Assembly (NCBI GenBank): GCA_017650905.1
Contig: JAGCDZ010000070.1
Coordinates: 1 to 48,769, forward strand
Length of the DNA stretch: 48,769 nucleotides
Source: Prevotella sp.
GTDB lineage: Bacteria; Bacteroidota; Bacteroidia; Bacteroidales; Bacteroidaceae
Reading direction: 5' to 3'
Made by a program: the position numbers and the translations under genes. A model generated the notes under the pieces. The model made no database searches, had not been told where the DNA came from, and saw only the letters and a program-made list of their open reading frames with translations. Below, piece by piece: positions 1 through 8,090 of this stretch; position 1 is the stretch's first letter; the number at the start of each line of letters is the position of its first letter.

Positions 1-177
1 CTGTCTGCCGGTATTTCTGAGGCTCTTGTGAACACAGCATCTGGTATCTTGACCTCTTGGGTTGCTACCGTTGTTTACAACTTCTTCTCAAACAAGATCG
101 ATAAGCTGACTTACGCTCTCGACGAGATTGGTTTCACCATCGCTGCTACATACGATTCTAATCACAACGAGGCTTAA
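1..177 (+). CDS. exbB: ExbB/MotA/TolQ-type proton channel, C-terminal end (partial)
   Basis: Only the last 58 codons are inside the window; the frame is open from base 1 and stops with TAA at 175-177. The visible piece contains a hydrophobic stretch (SGILTSWVATVVYNFFSNK) followed by a short polar tail, which fits the last membrane helix and cytoplasmic end of an ExbB/TolQ channel subunit. The assignment rests mainly on context: two ExbD genes and tonB follow in the same direction, the usual Bacteroidetes order. ExbB forms the inner-membrane pentamer that, with ExbD, uses the proton gradient to energise TonB. Confidence 0.75.
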   Translation: MSAGISEALVNTASGILTSWVATVVYNFFSNKIDKLTYALDEIGFTIAATYDSNHNEA

Positions 178-217
178 TTCTTAACCATTTTTTTAACGCA
201 TTAAAAGCATTTAGAGA

Positions 218-835
218 ATGGCTAAAATTAAGATACAGAAAAAAGACATCTGGATTGACATGACGCCAATGTCAGACGTGATGACGCTGCTTCTGTGTTT
301 CTTTATGTTGACATCAACATTCTTGACACCAGAACCAGTACAAGTCAACGCGCCTAACTCTGTGTCGGAAGTCAAGATACCCGAGCAGGATCTGCTGACC
401 ATTCTGGTGAACCCAGACGGCAACATCTACGTGGGTACCGAAAACAAGAACCACATGAAGGCTATGTTGGAGACGATGACCGATAAGTTCGGCGTCCAGC
501 TCAACGCCACCCAGGAGAAGCACTTCCTCGAGGATGCTATGGTGGGAGCCCCCATGGGTAAGCTTGCTGACTATCTGAACCTCTCTACGGAGAAGATGAC
601 AGAGGCAATCCAGAAGCTCGGTCTGCCGCTCGATAGTATCAGTGGCGGAAAGAGTGAATTCCAGGAGTGGGTCTCTGCGGCCCGCAGTGCTAATCCTGAC
701 ATGAAGCTCGCTATCAAGTGCGATGCCAACACTTCTTACGCTGTCGTCAAGAAGATGATGTCAGAACTTCAGGACATGAGCGAGAACCGTTTCCAGCTCA
801 TCACGAATCTCGATGTTAAACGTCTAAACGAGTAG
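218..835 (+). CDS. exbD: ExbD/TolR family biopolymer transport protein (first copy)
   Basis: A 205-residue protein with a short basic cytoplasmic N-terminus, one membrane helix at about residues 17-37 and a periplasmic domain. The motif DMTPMSDVMTLLLCFFML carries the conserved membrane aspartate (D20) that takes part in proton translocation. It is longer than proteobacterial ExbD (about 140 residues), the extra length lying in the periplasmic part, as is common in Bacteroidetes. It sits 40 bp after exbB and 4 bp before a second ExbD gene, so the two copies are probably co-translated and may form a mixed ExbD pair inside the ExbB ring. Together with TonB it would power outer-membrane SusC-like transporters. 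Confidence 0.92.
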   Translation: MAKIKIQKKDIWIDMTPMSDVMTLLLCFFMLTSTFLTPEPVQVNAPNSVSEVKIPEQDLLTILVNPDGNIYVGTENKNHMKAMLETMTDKFGVQLNATQEKHFLEDAMVGAPMGKLADYLNLSTEKMTEAIQKLGLPLDSISGGKSEFQEWVSAARSANPDMKLAIKCDANTSYAVVKKMMSELQDMSENRFQLITNLDVKRLNE

Positions 836-839
836 TATT

Positions 840-1502
840 ATGGCAAAGAAAAATCTATCCAAGCAGAAAAAAATGGATACCCGCGTGAACTTCACGCCGA
901 TGGTAGACATGATGATGCTGTTGATCACCTTCTTCATGCTGTGTACTACCTTGGCTAAGCCGCAGGCAATGCAGCTCACCATGCCAAGTAACGACGAGAA
1001 CTTGCAGAAGGAAGATAAGCAGGTAACGAAGGCTTCTCACACCATCACCCTCTATCTGGGTGCTGATGACAAGATCTGGTACGTAGCCGGTCTGCCCAAC
1101 TACGACGATCCCGCATCGTGTGTGAAGGAGACCACCTACGGTAAGGACGGTATCGAGAAGGTACTCAATGAGCATACGACCGAAGAGGGTGTTAACCCCG
1201 TGGCCAAGATCAAGCTGGCAAAGAAGGAGCTCGATGCAAAGAAGAACGAGTATAACTCGAAGATGACCGACGAGCAGTATCAGGAGCAGTTGAAGAAACT
1301 GAAGAAGGGTGAGCTTCCCACAGGTGAGAAGGTGCCCACACTGACCTGTATCATCCGTCCGCTTCCCACGGCTACCTATGCCAACATGGTTGCCGCTCTT
1401 GATGAGATGCTGATCAGCAATATTGATAAGTATGTGATTGACGACATCGACAAGATGAGTGACGACGATAAGGCACTCATTGAGAAGGCTGGCGTCAAGT
1501 AA
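840..1502 (+). CDS. exbD: ExbD/TolR family biopolymer transport protein (second copy)
   Basis: A 220-residue ExbD paralogue. The membrane motif FTPMVDMMMLLITFFML holds the conserved aspartate (D23). After the single helix there is a charged, lysine-rich periplasmic region at about 110-165 that is expected to be helical, then the C-terminal ExbD fold. It starts 4 bp after the first exbD stop and lies 21 bp before tonB. Two unequal ExbD genes in tandem are usual in Bacteroidetes Ton clusters and suggest non-identical roles in one complex. Family assignment is secure; whether the two form a heterodimer is inference. Confidence 0.92.
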   Translation: MAKKNLSKQKKMDTRVNFTPMVDMMMLLITFFMLCTTLAKPQAMQLTMPSNDENLQKEDKQVTKASHTITLYLGADDKIWYVAGLPNYDDPASCVKETTYGKDGIEKVLNEHTTEEGVNPVAKIKLAKKELDAKKNEYNSKMTDEQYQEQLKKLKKGELPTGEKVPTLTCIIRPLPTATYANMVAALDEMLISNIDKYVIDDIDKMSDDDKALIEKAGVK

Positions 1503-1523
1503 CCCCTAAAAACGAAAAGAACT

Positions 1524-2357
1524 ATGGGAAAAATAGATCTTATAGATAATGGCTGGGTCGACCTCGTATTTGATGGTAAGAACCAGGCCTACGGAGCTTA
1601 TCAATTACGTAAGGACACAGGTAAGCGTAACCTGAAGTCACTGATCACCATGTTTATTGGCTTTGCTATCATCGCAGCCATCGTCATCGCAAAGGTATCA
1701 TTCGACAACTATATGGCATCGCGTAATGCAGCCATCGAGACCGATGTGGAGTTGACGAGCTTGGCCGAGAAGAAGGAAGCCAAGGTAGAGCGTAAGGAAG
1801 AACCTCAGGTTGAGAAGATCGAGGTTGAGAAGGTAAAGAGCTCTGTAGCATTTACAACACCTGAAATTAAGAAGGATGAAGATGTAGCCCCAGAGGACGA
1901 AATCAAGTCTCAGGATGAACTGGCACAGACAAACACCGCCATCGGTGCTTTCGACGTGAAAGGTAACGACGAGGCTGAAGGTGAGGTGCTCAAGGCTAAG
2001 GAAGTAATCGCACAGCCCGAGCCCCCGAAGGAAGAGGAGACCAAGGTCTTCGACGTGGTTGAGGAAATGCCTCAGTTCCCTGGTGGTCCTCAGGCCCTGT
2101 TCGAGTATCTTTCGAAGAACATCAAGTATCCCGTTGTGGCAGAGGAGAACGGCGTACAAGGTCGTGTTATCGTGACCTTCGTCGTAGAGCGCGACGGTTC
2201 GATTACCGATGTGAAGGTTGTCAAGTCAGTTGACCCGTCACTCGATAAGGAGGCTACCCGCGTGGTGAAGTCCATGCCTCACTGGATTCCTGGTAAGCAG
2301 AACGGTTCTGCCGTACGTGTGAAGTACACCGTACCTGTAACCTTCCGTCTTCAGTAA
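1524..2357 (+). CDS. tonB: Energy transducer TonB
   Basis: A 277-residue TonB. A cytoplasmic N-terminus of about 35 residues (with DLVFDGKNQAYGAYQLRK, typical of Bacteroidetes TonB) is followed by a membrane helix at about 39-59, a Lys/Glu/Pro/Val-rich periplasmic linker at 75-185, and a TonB C-terminal domain at about 190-277 (FPGGPQALFEYLSKNIKYP, then VQGRVIVTFVVERDGSITDV). The C-terminal domain contacts the TonB box of outer-membrane transporters. It follows the two exbD genes by 21 bp and precedes a PstS-like lipoprotein gene by 9 bp, so all are probably one transcript. Confidence 0.95.
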   Translation: MGKIDLIDNGWVDLVFDGKNQAYGAYQLRKDTGKRNLKSLITMFIGFAIIAAIVIAKVSFDNYMASRNAAIETDVELTSLAEKKEAKVERKEEPQVEKIEVEKVKSSVAFTTPEIKKDEDVAPEDEIKSQDELAQTNTAIGAFDVKGNDEAEGEVLKAKEVIAQPEPPKEEETKVFDVVEEMPQFPGGPQALFEYLSKNIKYPVVAEENGVQGRVIVTFVVERDGSITDVKVVKSVDPSLDKEATRVVKSMPHWIPGKQNGSAVRVKYTVPVTFRLQ

Positions 2358-2366
2358 TTTTTAAAG

Positions 2367-3329
2367 ATGAACGCATTCAACAAAATAGTTTTATTAGTTG
2401 GATTCACACTAATGTTAGGCTTGCTCCACGCATGTGGGAGCAAGCCTAATCCTGAAATGGAGGAAGCTTATCAGAAAGCCGCCAGCATCCTGACGGCCGA
2501 TGAGAGTTTCTACCCCATTATCGATGAAGAACTCTATTATTTCCAGAACCAGACACTCGACTCAATTACGCCCGAATATATCAACGAGCAAGAGGCCGTG
2601 CAGCGTCTGATGAAGCTGGAAACCTGGCTGGCGTTCACCACACGTGACTTCACAGCCAATGAAAGAAAGAACCTGCAGGACCGCAAGTATCTGCCCAGGG
2701 CAATTCCCATCGCCTATGACGGACTTGCCATCATCGTAAACAATGCCAATCCCGATACCTGCATCACCGTGAAGGATTTCAGGCGCATCCTCTTAGGTGA
2801 GCTCACCACATGGAGCGAACTGAACAACACGAAATCAAGCTTAGGCGACATTGACGTCGTTTTCGACAACCCCTTATCCAGCACCGTCCGCTGGTGCGTG
2901 GACTCCATCCTTGGAGGTCAGGAATTCAAGAACCCCAACATCGGTGCCGTGAAGACTAGCGCCGCTGTAATAGATTATGTTGAGAACCACCCGAATGCCC
3001 TTGGCATCATCGGTTCCAACTGGCTTAACGACAAACGTGACACCACCAATGTCACCTTCAAGAAGAACATTACCGTGATGGGCGTCTCCAGGCTCGACTC
3101 TGCTACTAAAGCTAACAGCTGGAAGCCCTATCAATTCTATTTATATAATGGAAACTATCCGCTCATCCGCACAATTTATGCCCTGTTGAACGAGCCCAGA
3201 AGCGGCGTACCATCGACCTTCGCCCACTTCTGCCAGTTACCTAAGGGACAGAAAATCATCCTGCGCGCAGGATTGCTGCCAAGAACGGCCAACATGAACG
3301 TCAGGGAAGTAATTGTGAACAGAGAGTAG
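2367..3329 (+). CDS. PstS-like phosphate/anion-binding lipoprotein (periplasmic-binding-protein fold)
   Basis: A 320-residue lipoprotein with a signal peptide ending in the lipobox LLHAC (C23). The body resembles PstS-type substrate-binding proteins: RAIPIAYDGLAIIVNN, then the ITVKDFRRILLGELTTWSEL block, and a GIIGSNW segment. No pstCAB transporter genes are nearby; the gene sits 9 bp after tonB and before a TPR protein, a linkage I associate with Bacteroidetes Ton operons. It may therefore act with the Ton system rather than as the binding protein of an ABC importer. Ligand unknown; phosphate is only the family default. Confidence 0.8.
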   Translation: MNAFNKIVLLVGFTLMLGLLHACGSKPNPEMEEAYQKAASILTADESFYPIIDEELYYFQNQTLDSITPEYINEQEAVQRLMKLETWLAFTTRDFTANERKNLQDRKYLPRAIPIAYDGLAIIVNNANPDTCITVKDFRRILLGELTTWSELNNTKSSLGDIDVVFDNPLSSTVRWCVDSILGGQEFKNPNIGAVKTSAAVIDYVENHPNALGIIGSNWLNDKRDTTNVTFKKNITVMGVSRLDSATKANSWKPYQFYLYNGNYPLIRTIYALLNEPRSGVPSTFAHFCQLPKGQKIILRAGLLPRTANMNVREVIVNRE

Positions 3330-3423
3330 TGAAAAGTGAAACTTATTAAACCATTTGAGTTTTTAAACGTCATAAAAGCGAGAGATAATTAACAAGATGT
3401 ATAACGTAAAAAACGAGAGAATT

Positions 3424-4842
3424 ATGAAAACGATCAAATATTTAGTAATGGGTGTGTTGCTGGCAGGTTTCAGCACCACCGTTATGGCACAGGAGGCAGA
3501 ACTCAACGCAGCCCTGCAAGCCATCGCAAACAATGCAGCCAATAAGGCTGACTTAGTGAAAACCGCTCAGAAGAAGAACAAGAAGAACCCCGAGGCCCTT
3601 GTAGCCATTGGACGTGCCTTCTATGTGGCTCAGGATACGGCTCAGGCTCGTACCTTCGCCAATCTGGCCGACGAGGCATCGAAGCACAAGTATGCTCCCG
3701 CCTTCATCCTTCTGGGTGACATCGAGGCATATGCCAACGAGGGTGGTAAGGCTGCCGGTTACTACAACCAGGCTACCTATTGCGACCCCAAGGATCCCTC
3801 TGGCTATTACAAGTATGCCCTCGTCTATCGTAAGATTTCCCCGAAGGGAGCTGTTCAGAAGCTCGCTGACCTGAAGGCTCAGCGTCCCGATATCGAGGTC
3901 GATGCTCTCTCTGGTCACATCTACTACCTCTCCAACGAGTTTGAGAAGGCTCGTGAGGCTTATGGCAAGGTACCCATAGGCAAGATGGAGAAGAACGACA
4001 TCGTGGAATACGCTATGGCTTCATACTTCCTTGGCAAGCACTCAGAAGGTTTGGAAAGAGTGAAGGCAGGTTTGACAAAGGAACCGCGCAATGCCGCTAT
4101 GAACCGTCTGGCTATGTTCTTCAACACGGAGTTAGGTAACTTTGACGATGCTGTGAAGTATGGTGATGCCCTCTTCAATAAGTCCGACAGTGCTAAATTC
4201 TCTTACCTGGACTACGCTTATCTGGGCAATGCCTTCAACGGTCTGAAGCAGGCTGACAAGGCTATTGAGCAGTACAATCTGGCTCTGCAGTCAGAGTTCG
4301 ACAACAAGGCTAAGCGTGCCGGTGTGGTGAAGCAGCTTTCTGACGCCTATGCCGAGAAGGAAGACTACATCAACGCTATCGAGCGCTACAAGGAGTATCT
4401 GGAGGGTATCGAGAAGGCTACTGCTACTGATATGGCCGCTCTCGGAAGCCTGTATACTCAGCATGCCAGCAAGCTGACGGATCCCGTTGCAAAGAAGGAA
4501 GCCTTCTCACAGGCCGACGGTGTTTACGCTGACTTAGCTGAGAAATACGAAAACGCTATCGAATATGCCAATTTCATGCGTGCCCGTGTGAATGCTCAGA
4601 TGGATCCCGACTCCAAGCAGGGTCTCGCCAAGCCTTACTACGACAAGCTCATCGAGCTCATCGCCCCCAAGGCTGAGAAGGACAATACCGACAAGGCTCG
4701 TCTCATCGAGGCTTATCGCTACAACATCGCTTACTACTTCATTGTCAAGGAAGACAAGGCTCAGGCTAAGGAAATTGCCAATAAGCTCATCGCCATCGAT
4801 CCTGACAACGAAATCGCTAAGCAGATTCTTGGTGTGAAATAA
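3424..4842 (+). CDS. Secreted tetratricopeptide-repeat (TPR) protein
   Basis: I start at the ATG at 3424 (472 residues), because the residues that follow form a clear signal peptide (MKTIKYLVMGVLLAGFSTTV, then MAQ with cleavage near A/Q); an upstream ATG at 3397 would add nine polar residues. The mature protein is helical and rich in TPR-like units, for example AIGRAFYVAQDTAQARTFAN, YLGNAFNGLKQADKAIEQYN and KEDYINAIERYKEYLEG. It is probably a periplasmic scaffold. It is the last gene of the Ton operon, followed by a strong terminator at 4864-4896. Its partner is unknown. Confidence 0.85.
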   Translation: MKTIKYLVMGVLLAGFSTTVMAQEAELNAALQAIANNAANKADLVKTAQKKNKKNPEALVAIGRAFYVAQDTAQARTFANLADEASKHKYAPAFILLGDIEAYANEGGKAAGYYNQATYCDPKDPSGYYKYALVYRKISPKGAVQKLADLKAQRPDIEVDALSGHIYYLSNEFEKAREAYGKVPIGKMEKNDIVEYAMASYFLGKHSEGLERVKAGLTKEPRNAAMNRLAMFFNTELGNFDDAVKYGDALFNKSDSAKFSYLDYAYLGNAFNGLKQADKAIEQYNLALQSEFDNKAKRAGVVKQLSDAYAEKEDYINAIERYKEYLEGIEKATATDMAALGSLYTQHASKLTDPVAKKEAFSQADGVYADLAEKYENAIEYANFMRARVNAQMDPDSKQGLAKPYYDKLIELIAPKAEKDNTDKARLIEAYRYNIAYYFIVKEDKAQAKEIANKLIAIDPDNEIAKQILGVK

Positions 4843-4863
4843 TTATAATAAGATACGACAAAA

Positions 4864-4896
4864 AATCCCCCGCCAATCGGTGGGGGATTTTTTTGA
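4864..4896. terminator. Bidirectional rho-independent terminator
   Basis: The inverted repeat ATCCCCCGCC-AATC-GGTGGGGGAT has an A-run on its left and a T-run on its right, so it can end both the plus-strand Ton operon and the convergent minus-strand ferredoxin gene. Confidence 0.9.
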
Positions 4897-4906
4897 TAAC
4901 TGTTGA

Positions 4907-5074
4907 TTAGCCCAGGCTAATTGCCTCTGAAGGACAAACACTAGCGCAGGTACCGCACTCAGTGCACAGATCGGGATCGATAGAATACTTCTCACCCTCA
5001 GAAATTGCCTCAACGGGGCACTCACCCTGACATGTACCGCAAGCGATGCAGTCGTCACCAATTACATATGCCAT
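4907..5074 (-). CDS. 2[4Fe-4S] ferredoxin (clostridial type)
   Basis: A 55-residue protein too short for routine ORF calls. It contains two classic cluster motifs, CIACGTCQGECP (C9, C12, C15, C19) and CTECGTCASVCP (C37, C40, C43, C47), in the pseudo-twofold layout of 2[4Fe-4S] ferredoxins. The start is the ATG at 5072-5074. It is a soluble low-potential electron carrier, probably serving pyruvate or 2-oxoacid:ferredoxin oxidoreductase or Rnf-type complexes in an anaerobe; no partner is adjacent. It has its own promoter at 5126-5157 and ends at the shared terminator, so it is a single-gene transcript. Confidence 0.95.
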   Translation of the reverse strand: MAYVIGDDCIACGTCQGECPVEAISEGEKYSIDPDLCTECGTCASVCPSEAISLG

Positions 5075-5125
5075 AATCTTACAAATTTAAAGTGTTAATA
5101 CTATAAATACTCAATTTTAGTGGTG

Positions 5126-5157
5126 CAAAGATACGAACTTTTTCCATATCTCCCAAA
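5126..5157 (-). promoter_or_regulatory. Bacteroidetes promoter of the ferredoxin gene
   Basis: On the minus strand there is TTTG (5154-5157), exactly 20 bp, then TATCTTTG (5126-5133), matching the TTTG / TAnnTTTG consensus of the Bacteroidetes primary sigma factor. The leader to the ATG at 5074 would be about 45 nt. Confidence 0.8.
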
Positions 5158-5255
5158 TTTTAGGTAGCCAATTTCATCTACATAGTTCAATTTATACATT
5201 GTCGAAATAGTGAAAGATATAATAAAAGGCCCTATTTTCACGTTATAATGGATAG

Positions 5256-5999
5256 ATGAAGAGAACACTCTTGATGCTGATACTCTGTCTGACGGCCCTA
5301 CAGATGACGGCCCAGATGAGGAAGGTGCAGAACAAGCCGTATACTGACTTGCGACCGTTGCACCTGGGTATTCTCGTGGGTATGAATCTACAAGATATCG
5401 AGCTGGAGAACATAGGACCGCAGACAATTCTGCAGGAAGACGGAACCATGAAGACAGAGACTATTGTCTGCGATGACGACAGATGGAATGCAGGTTTCTC
5501 GGTAGGTGTGCTGGCCGACCTCAGGCTTTCGCAGCACCTGAACCTTCGCTTTACGCCCACTATGCACTTCGGCGCCAAGCACCTTACTTTCTATAATTTG
5601 ACGGATCTGACGCCCGAGGGAAAGTTGATGGAATTGACACAGGACATGAAGAGTACCTACATCTCGTTTCCCGTAGGTCTGAAGTTTTCGGCAGAGCGTT
5701 GGAACAACTACCGTCCTTACATGATAGCCGGTTTGAACCAAATGATAAACTTGACCAGCAAGAACCAGGATTTCCTGCAACTGAAACGTACCGACACGAT
5801 GCTTGAGATCGGACTGGGTTGCGACCTCTACCTACCCTTCTTCAAACTGATTCCTGAACTGAAGTTCTGTTATAGTCTGACCAATGCCCTTGACAGTGAG
5901 CATGCGAACGAACTGCAGGATATGAATAAGCGGATGTATACCAATGCTGTCAGGAGCGGATACACCAAGATGATTGTATTGACCTTCTATTTTGAGTAA
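5256..5999 (+). CDS. porT: PorT/SprT family outer-membrane protein of type IX secretion
   Basis: A 247-residue protein with signal peptide MKRTLLMLILCLTALQMTAQ and a predicted beta-barrel of about eight strands. The N-terminal block NKPYTDLRPLHLGILVGMN is characteristic of PorT, an outer-membrane component needed for the type IX secretion system of Bacteroidetes. Later strands (YISFPVGLKFS, IPELKFCYSLTNAL) alternate polar and apolar residues, and the C-terminus TKMIVLTFYFE is a typical last barrel strand. It stands alone on the plus strand between the ferredoxin and rplS. No clear -7 box was found, so the promoter is not assigned. Confidence 0.85.
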   Translation: MKRTLLMLILCLTALQMTAQMRKVQNKPYTDLRPLHLGILVGMNLQDIELENIGPQTILQEDGTMKTETIVCDDDRWNAGFSVGVLADLRLSQHLNLRFTPTMHFGAKHLTFYNLTDLTPEGKLMELTQDMKSTYISFPVGLKFSAERWNNYRPYMIAGLNQMINLTSKNQDFLQLKRTDTMLEIGLGCDLYLPFFKLIPELKFCYSLTNALDSEHANELQDMNKRMYTNAVRSGYTKMIVLTFYFE

Positions 6000-6013
6000 C
6001 ATCTGTTAAAAAA

Positions 6014-6053
6014 GCATAATTACGTGGCTGATTATGCGATGCATTCACGTAAT
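6014..6053. other. Two overlapping inverted repeats upstream of the rplS promoter
   Basis: GCATAAT (6014-6020) is complementary to ATTATGC (6031-6037), and ATTACGTG (6019-6026) to CACGTAAT (6046-6053). The two pairings share bases and exclude each other. They lie just after porT and cover the place where the rplS -33 element should be. They could be an operator or an RNA switch on read-through transcripts. No T-run follows, so it is not an ordinary terminator. Confidence 0.45.
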
Positions 6054-6069
6054 ACGGATAAAAAGTAGT

Positions 6070-6077
6070 ACCTTTGC
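6070..6077 (+). promoter_or_regulatory. -7 box of the rplS promoter
   Basis: TACCTTTG matches TAnnTTTG. No TTTG is visible 19-21 bp upstream; that position is occupied by the inverted repeat ending at 6053. The transcript would have a leader of about 90 nt before the rplS ATG at 6173, room for a ribosomal-protein leader structure. Confidence 0.6.
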
Positions 6078-6172
6078 ACCCGCTTTTCGGCGTAACCGAT
6101 GGTGGGAAGTATCGAGTTGCCTGCTATGTTGCGTTGGAACGATACAACAAATTTAATTATTTAGTAGATAAA

Positions 6173-6535
6173 ATGGATTTAATTAAAGTTGCTGAAGAAG
6201 CATTTGCAACCGGCAAAAAGTTCCCAGAGTTCAAGGCTGGTGACACTATTACTGTCGCTTACAAAATTATCGAGGGTTCCAAGGAGCGTATCCAGCTCTA
6301 TCGTGGCGTGGTCATCAAGATCTGTGGTCATGGTGACAAGAAGCGTTTCACCGTTCGCAAGATGTCTGGCACTGTAGGTGTCGAGCGTATTTTCCCCATC
6401 GAGTCACCCAACATCGATTCTATCGAGATTAACAAGATTGGTAAGGTACGTCGTGCTAAGCTGTACTACCTGCGCAAGCTTACAGGTAAGGCTGCCCGCA
6501 TCAAGGAGAAGCGTCGTCCTGTTAGCGCAGAGTAA
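6173..6535 (+). CDS. rplS: 50S ribosomal protein L19
   Basis: A 120-residue protein of normal L19 length. Diagnostic blocks are [52 protein letters not shown] and [21 protein letters not shown] chose the ATG at 6173 over an upstream in-frame TTG at 6074, because the latter overlaps the -7 promoter box and would add 33 residues foreign to L19. L19 sits at the 30S-50S interface. Unlike the proteobacterial rpsP-rimM-trmD-rplS order, the gene is alone here, with its own promoter and a terminator immediately downstream. Confidence 0.97.
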   Translation: MDLIKVAEEAFATGKKFPEFKAGDTITVAYKIIEGSKERIQLYRGVVIKICGHGDKKRFTVRKMSGTVGVERIFPIESPNIDSIEINKIGKVRRAKLYYLRKLTGKAARIKEKRRPVSAE

Positions 6536-6545
6536 TCCACAAGAT

Positions 6546-6579
6546 AAAAAAGAGATCCCAGCAATGAGGTCTCTTTTTT
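6546..6579 (+). terminator. Rho-independent terminator after rplS
   Basis: AAAAAGAGA and TCTCTTTTT pair across a short loop, with CC and GG extending the stem past a bulge, and the right arm ends in a T-run. It starts about 10 bp after the rplS stop. Confidence 0.8.
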
Positions 6580-6613
6580 ATATCGTCTTTTCCATAACAT
6601 ATTACATCTTCGC

Positions 6614-6644
6614 TTGCAGAATTACAACTTTTTTCGTAACTTTG
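6614..6644 (+). promoter_or_regulatory. Bacteroidetes promoter of the AICAR transformylase gene
   Basis: TTG at 6614-6616, 20 bp, then TAACTTTG at 6637-6644. The leader to the ATG at 6675 is about 25 nt. Confidence 0.75.
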
Positions 6645-6674
6645 CACCCAAATTAAAAATATCGCAAAAAACTT

Positions 6675-7862
6675 ATGAAAGAATTAGCACTCAAGTACGG
6701 ATGCAATCCGAACCAGAAGCCCTCTCGTATTTTCATGACGGAGGGTGAGTTACCTATCGAAGTAATCAACGGCCGTCCTGGCTATATCAATTTCCTTGAT
6801 GCCTTTAATGCCTGGCAGCTGGTGAAGGAGTTGAAGGCCGCTACAGGTCTGCCTGCTGCAGCCTCGTTCAAGCATGTGAGCCCTGCCGGCGCTGCTGTTG
6901 GCCTGCCTCTGAGTGACACGTTGAAGAAGATTTATTTCGTCGACGATGTGAAGGACCTCGACGCCTCGCCTATCGCCTGTGCCTATGCCCGAGCCCGTGG
7001 TGCCGATCGAATGTCGAGCTATGGTGATTTCGTGGCCCTTTCTGATACTTGCGACGCCATCACCGCCAAGTTGCTGAAGCGCGAGGTTTCCGACGGAGTG
7101 ATTGCCCCCGACTACACCCTTGAGGCTATCGAAATCCTGAAGGACAAGCGCAAAGGTACGTATAATGTGATTAAGATCGACCCCAATTATGTGCCTGAGC
7201 CCATCGAGCGCAAGCAGGTGTTCGGCATTACCTTCGAACAGGGCCGCAACGAAATCAAGCTTGACGACGATGCCCTCTTCGAAAACATGCCCACACATAA
7301 CAAGACTTTCACCCCTGAAGCCAAGCGTGACTTGATTATCGCCCTCATCACCCTGAAGTATACGCAGTCGAACTCTGTCTGCTACGTGAAGGACGGTCAG
7401 GCCATTGGTATCGGAGCCGGACAACAGAGCCGTATCCACTGTACCCGTCTGGCTGGCAACAAGGCCGACATCTGGTGGCTGCGCCAGCATCCGAAAGTGA
7501 TGAACCTGCCTTTCATCGACAATATCCGTCGTGCGGATCGCGACAACACCATCGATGTGTATATCTCTGAGGACGAGCACGACGACGTGCTGCGCGACGG
7601 TGCCTGGCAGCAGTTCTTCAAGGAGAAGCCCGAGGTGTTGACGATGGAAGAGAAGAAAGCCTGGATTGCCCAGAACACAAAGGTGGCTTTAGGCTCGGAT
7701 GCCTTTTTCCCCTTTGGCGACAATATCGAGCGTGCCCATAAGAGCGGTGTGGAGTTCATCGCCCAGGCTGGTGGCTCTGTACGCGATGATAATGTGATTG
7801 AGACTTGCGATAAATATGGTATCGCGATGGCGTTTACGGGAGTAAGATTGTTCCATCATTAA
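6675..7862 (+). CDS. Stand-alone AICAR transformylase (formyltransferase domain of PurH)
   Basis: A 395-residue protein made only of the AICARFT half of PurH; the N-terminal MGS-like IMP cyclohydrolase domain is absent. The active-site motif SFKHVSPAGAA supplies Lys66-His67, equivalent to the KH of the usual KHxNPCG motif, and SNSVCYVKDGQAIGIGAGQQSRIHCTRLAG in the second half is also diagnostic. The enzyme transfers a formyl group from 10-formyl-THF to AICAR in purine synthesis. Bacteroidetes often carry such a single-domain form in addition to bifunctional PurH; I cannot see whether a full PurH exists elsewhere. A small basic gene follows 4 bp later. Confidence 0.9.
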   Translation: MKELALKYGCNPNQKPSRIFMTEGELPIEVINGRPGYINFLDAFNAWQLVKELKAATGLPAAASFKHVSPAGAAVGLPLSDTLKKIYFVDDVKDLDASPIACAYARARGADRMSSYGDFVALSDTCDAITAKLLKREVSDGVIAPDYTLEAIEILKDKRKGTYNVIKIDPNYVPEPIERKQVFGITFEQGRNEIKLDDDALFENMPTHNKTFTPEAKRDLIIALITLKYTQSNSVCYVKDGQAIGIGAGQQSRIHCTRLAGNKADIWWLRQHPKVMNLPFIDNIRRADRDNTIDVYISEDEHDDVLRDGAWQQFFKEKPEVLTMEEKKAWIAQNTKVALGSDAFFPFGDNIERAHKSGVEFIAQAGGSVRDDNVIETCDKYGIAMAFTGVRLFHH

Positions 7863-7866
7863 GCCT

Positions 7867-8055
7867 ATGGACGATTTTCAGAATATTCTTGAACACGGTA
7901 TCAACTTCGGACGAGGCGGTGATAAACCGAAAGACGATGGCAAGGTAAAAACCAAAGCCAAGAAGAAGCAGTATATCACTGGGGCTCATGGTAGCGGTTC
8001 TGCCCGGCAGAAGGCCAAATATCGTGAGCAGCGCGCCAACCGACATAAGAAATGA
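7867..8055 (+). CDS. Small basic protein of unknown function
   Basis: A 62-residue protein starting 4 bp after the AICAR transformylase stop, probably co-transcribed. The N-terminus is acidic and apolar (MDDFQNILEHGINFGRGGD), and the rest is very Lys/Arg-rich (KTKAKKKQYITGAHGSGSARQKAKYREQ) with no membrane segment. Such composition suggests nucleic-acid or ribosome binding. I do not recognise the family. The tight spacing and following terminator support a real gene. Confidence 0.6.
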   Translation: MDDFQNILEHGINFGRGGDKPKDDGKVKTKAKKKQYITGAHGSGSARQKAKYREQRANRHKK

Positions 8056-8090
8056 AAAATCCCTGCCTAGCTGGCAGGGATTTCTTTGTT
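8054..8090. terminator. Bidirectional rho-independent terminator
   Basis: AAATCCCTGCC and GGCAGGGATTT form an 11-bp stem around TAGCT, with an A-run left and T-rich sequence right. It lies between the small basic gene and the convergent tolC-like gene. Confidence 0.9.

Noticed and set aside
3327-3340. Two 7-bp units TAGTGAA and AAGTGAA after the PstS-like gene
   Set aside because: Only two units, overlapping the stop codon; too short to call an array, though similar to the others.
6074-6172. N-terminal extension of L19 from a TTG codon
   Set aside because: The codon overlaps the -7 promoter box, and the added 33 residues do not resemble L19.
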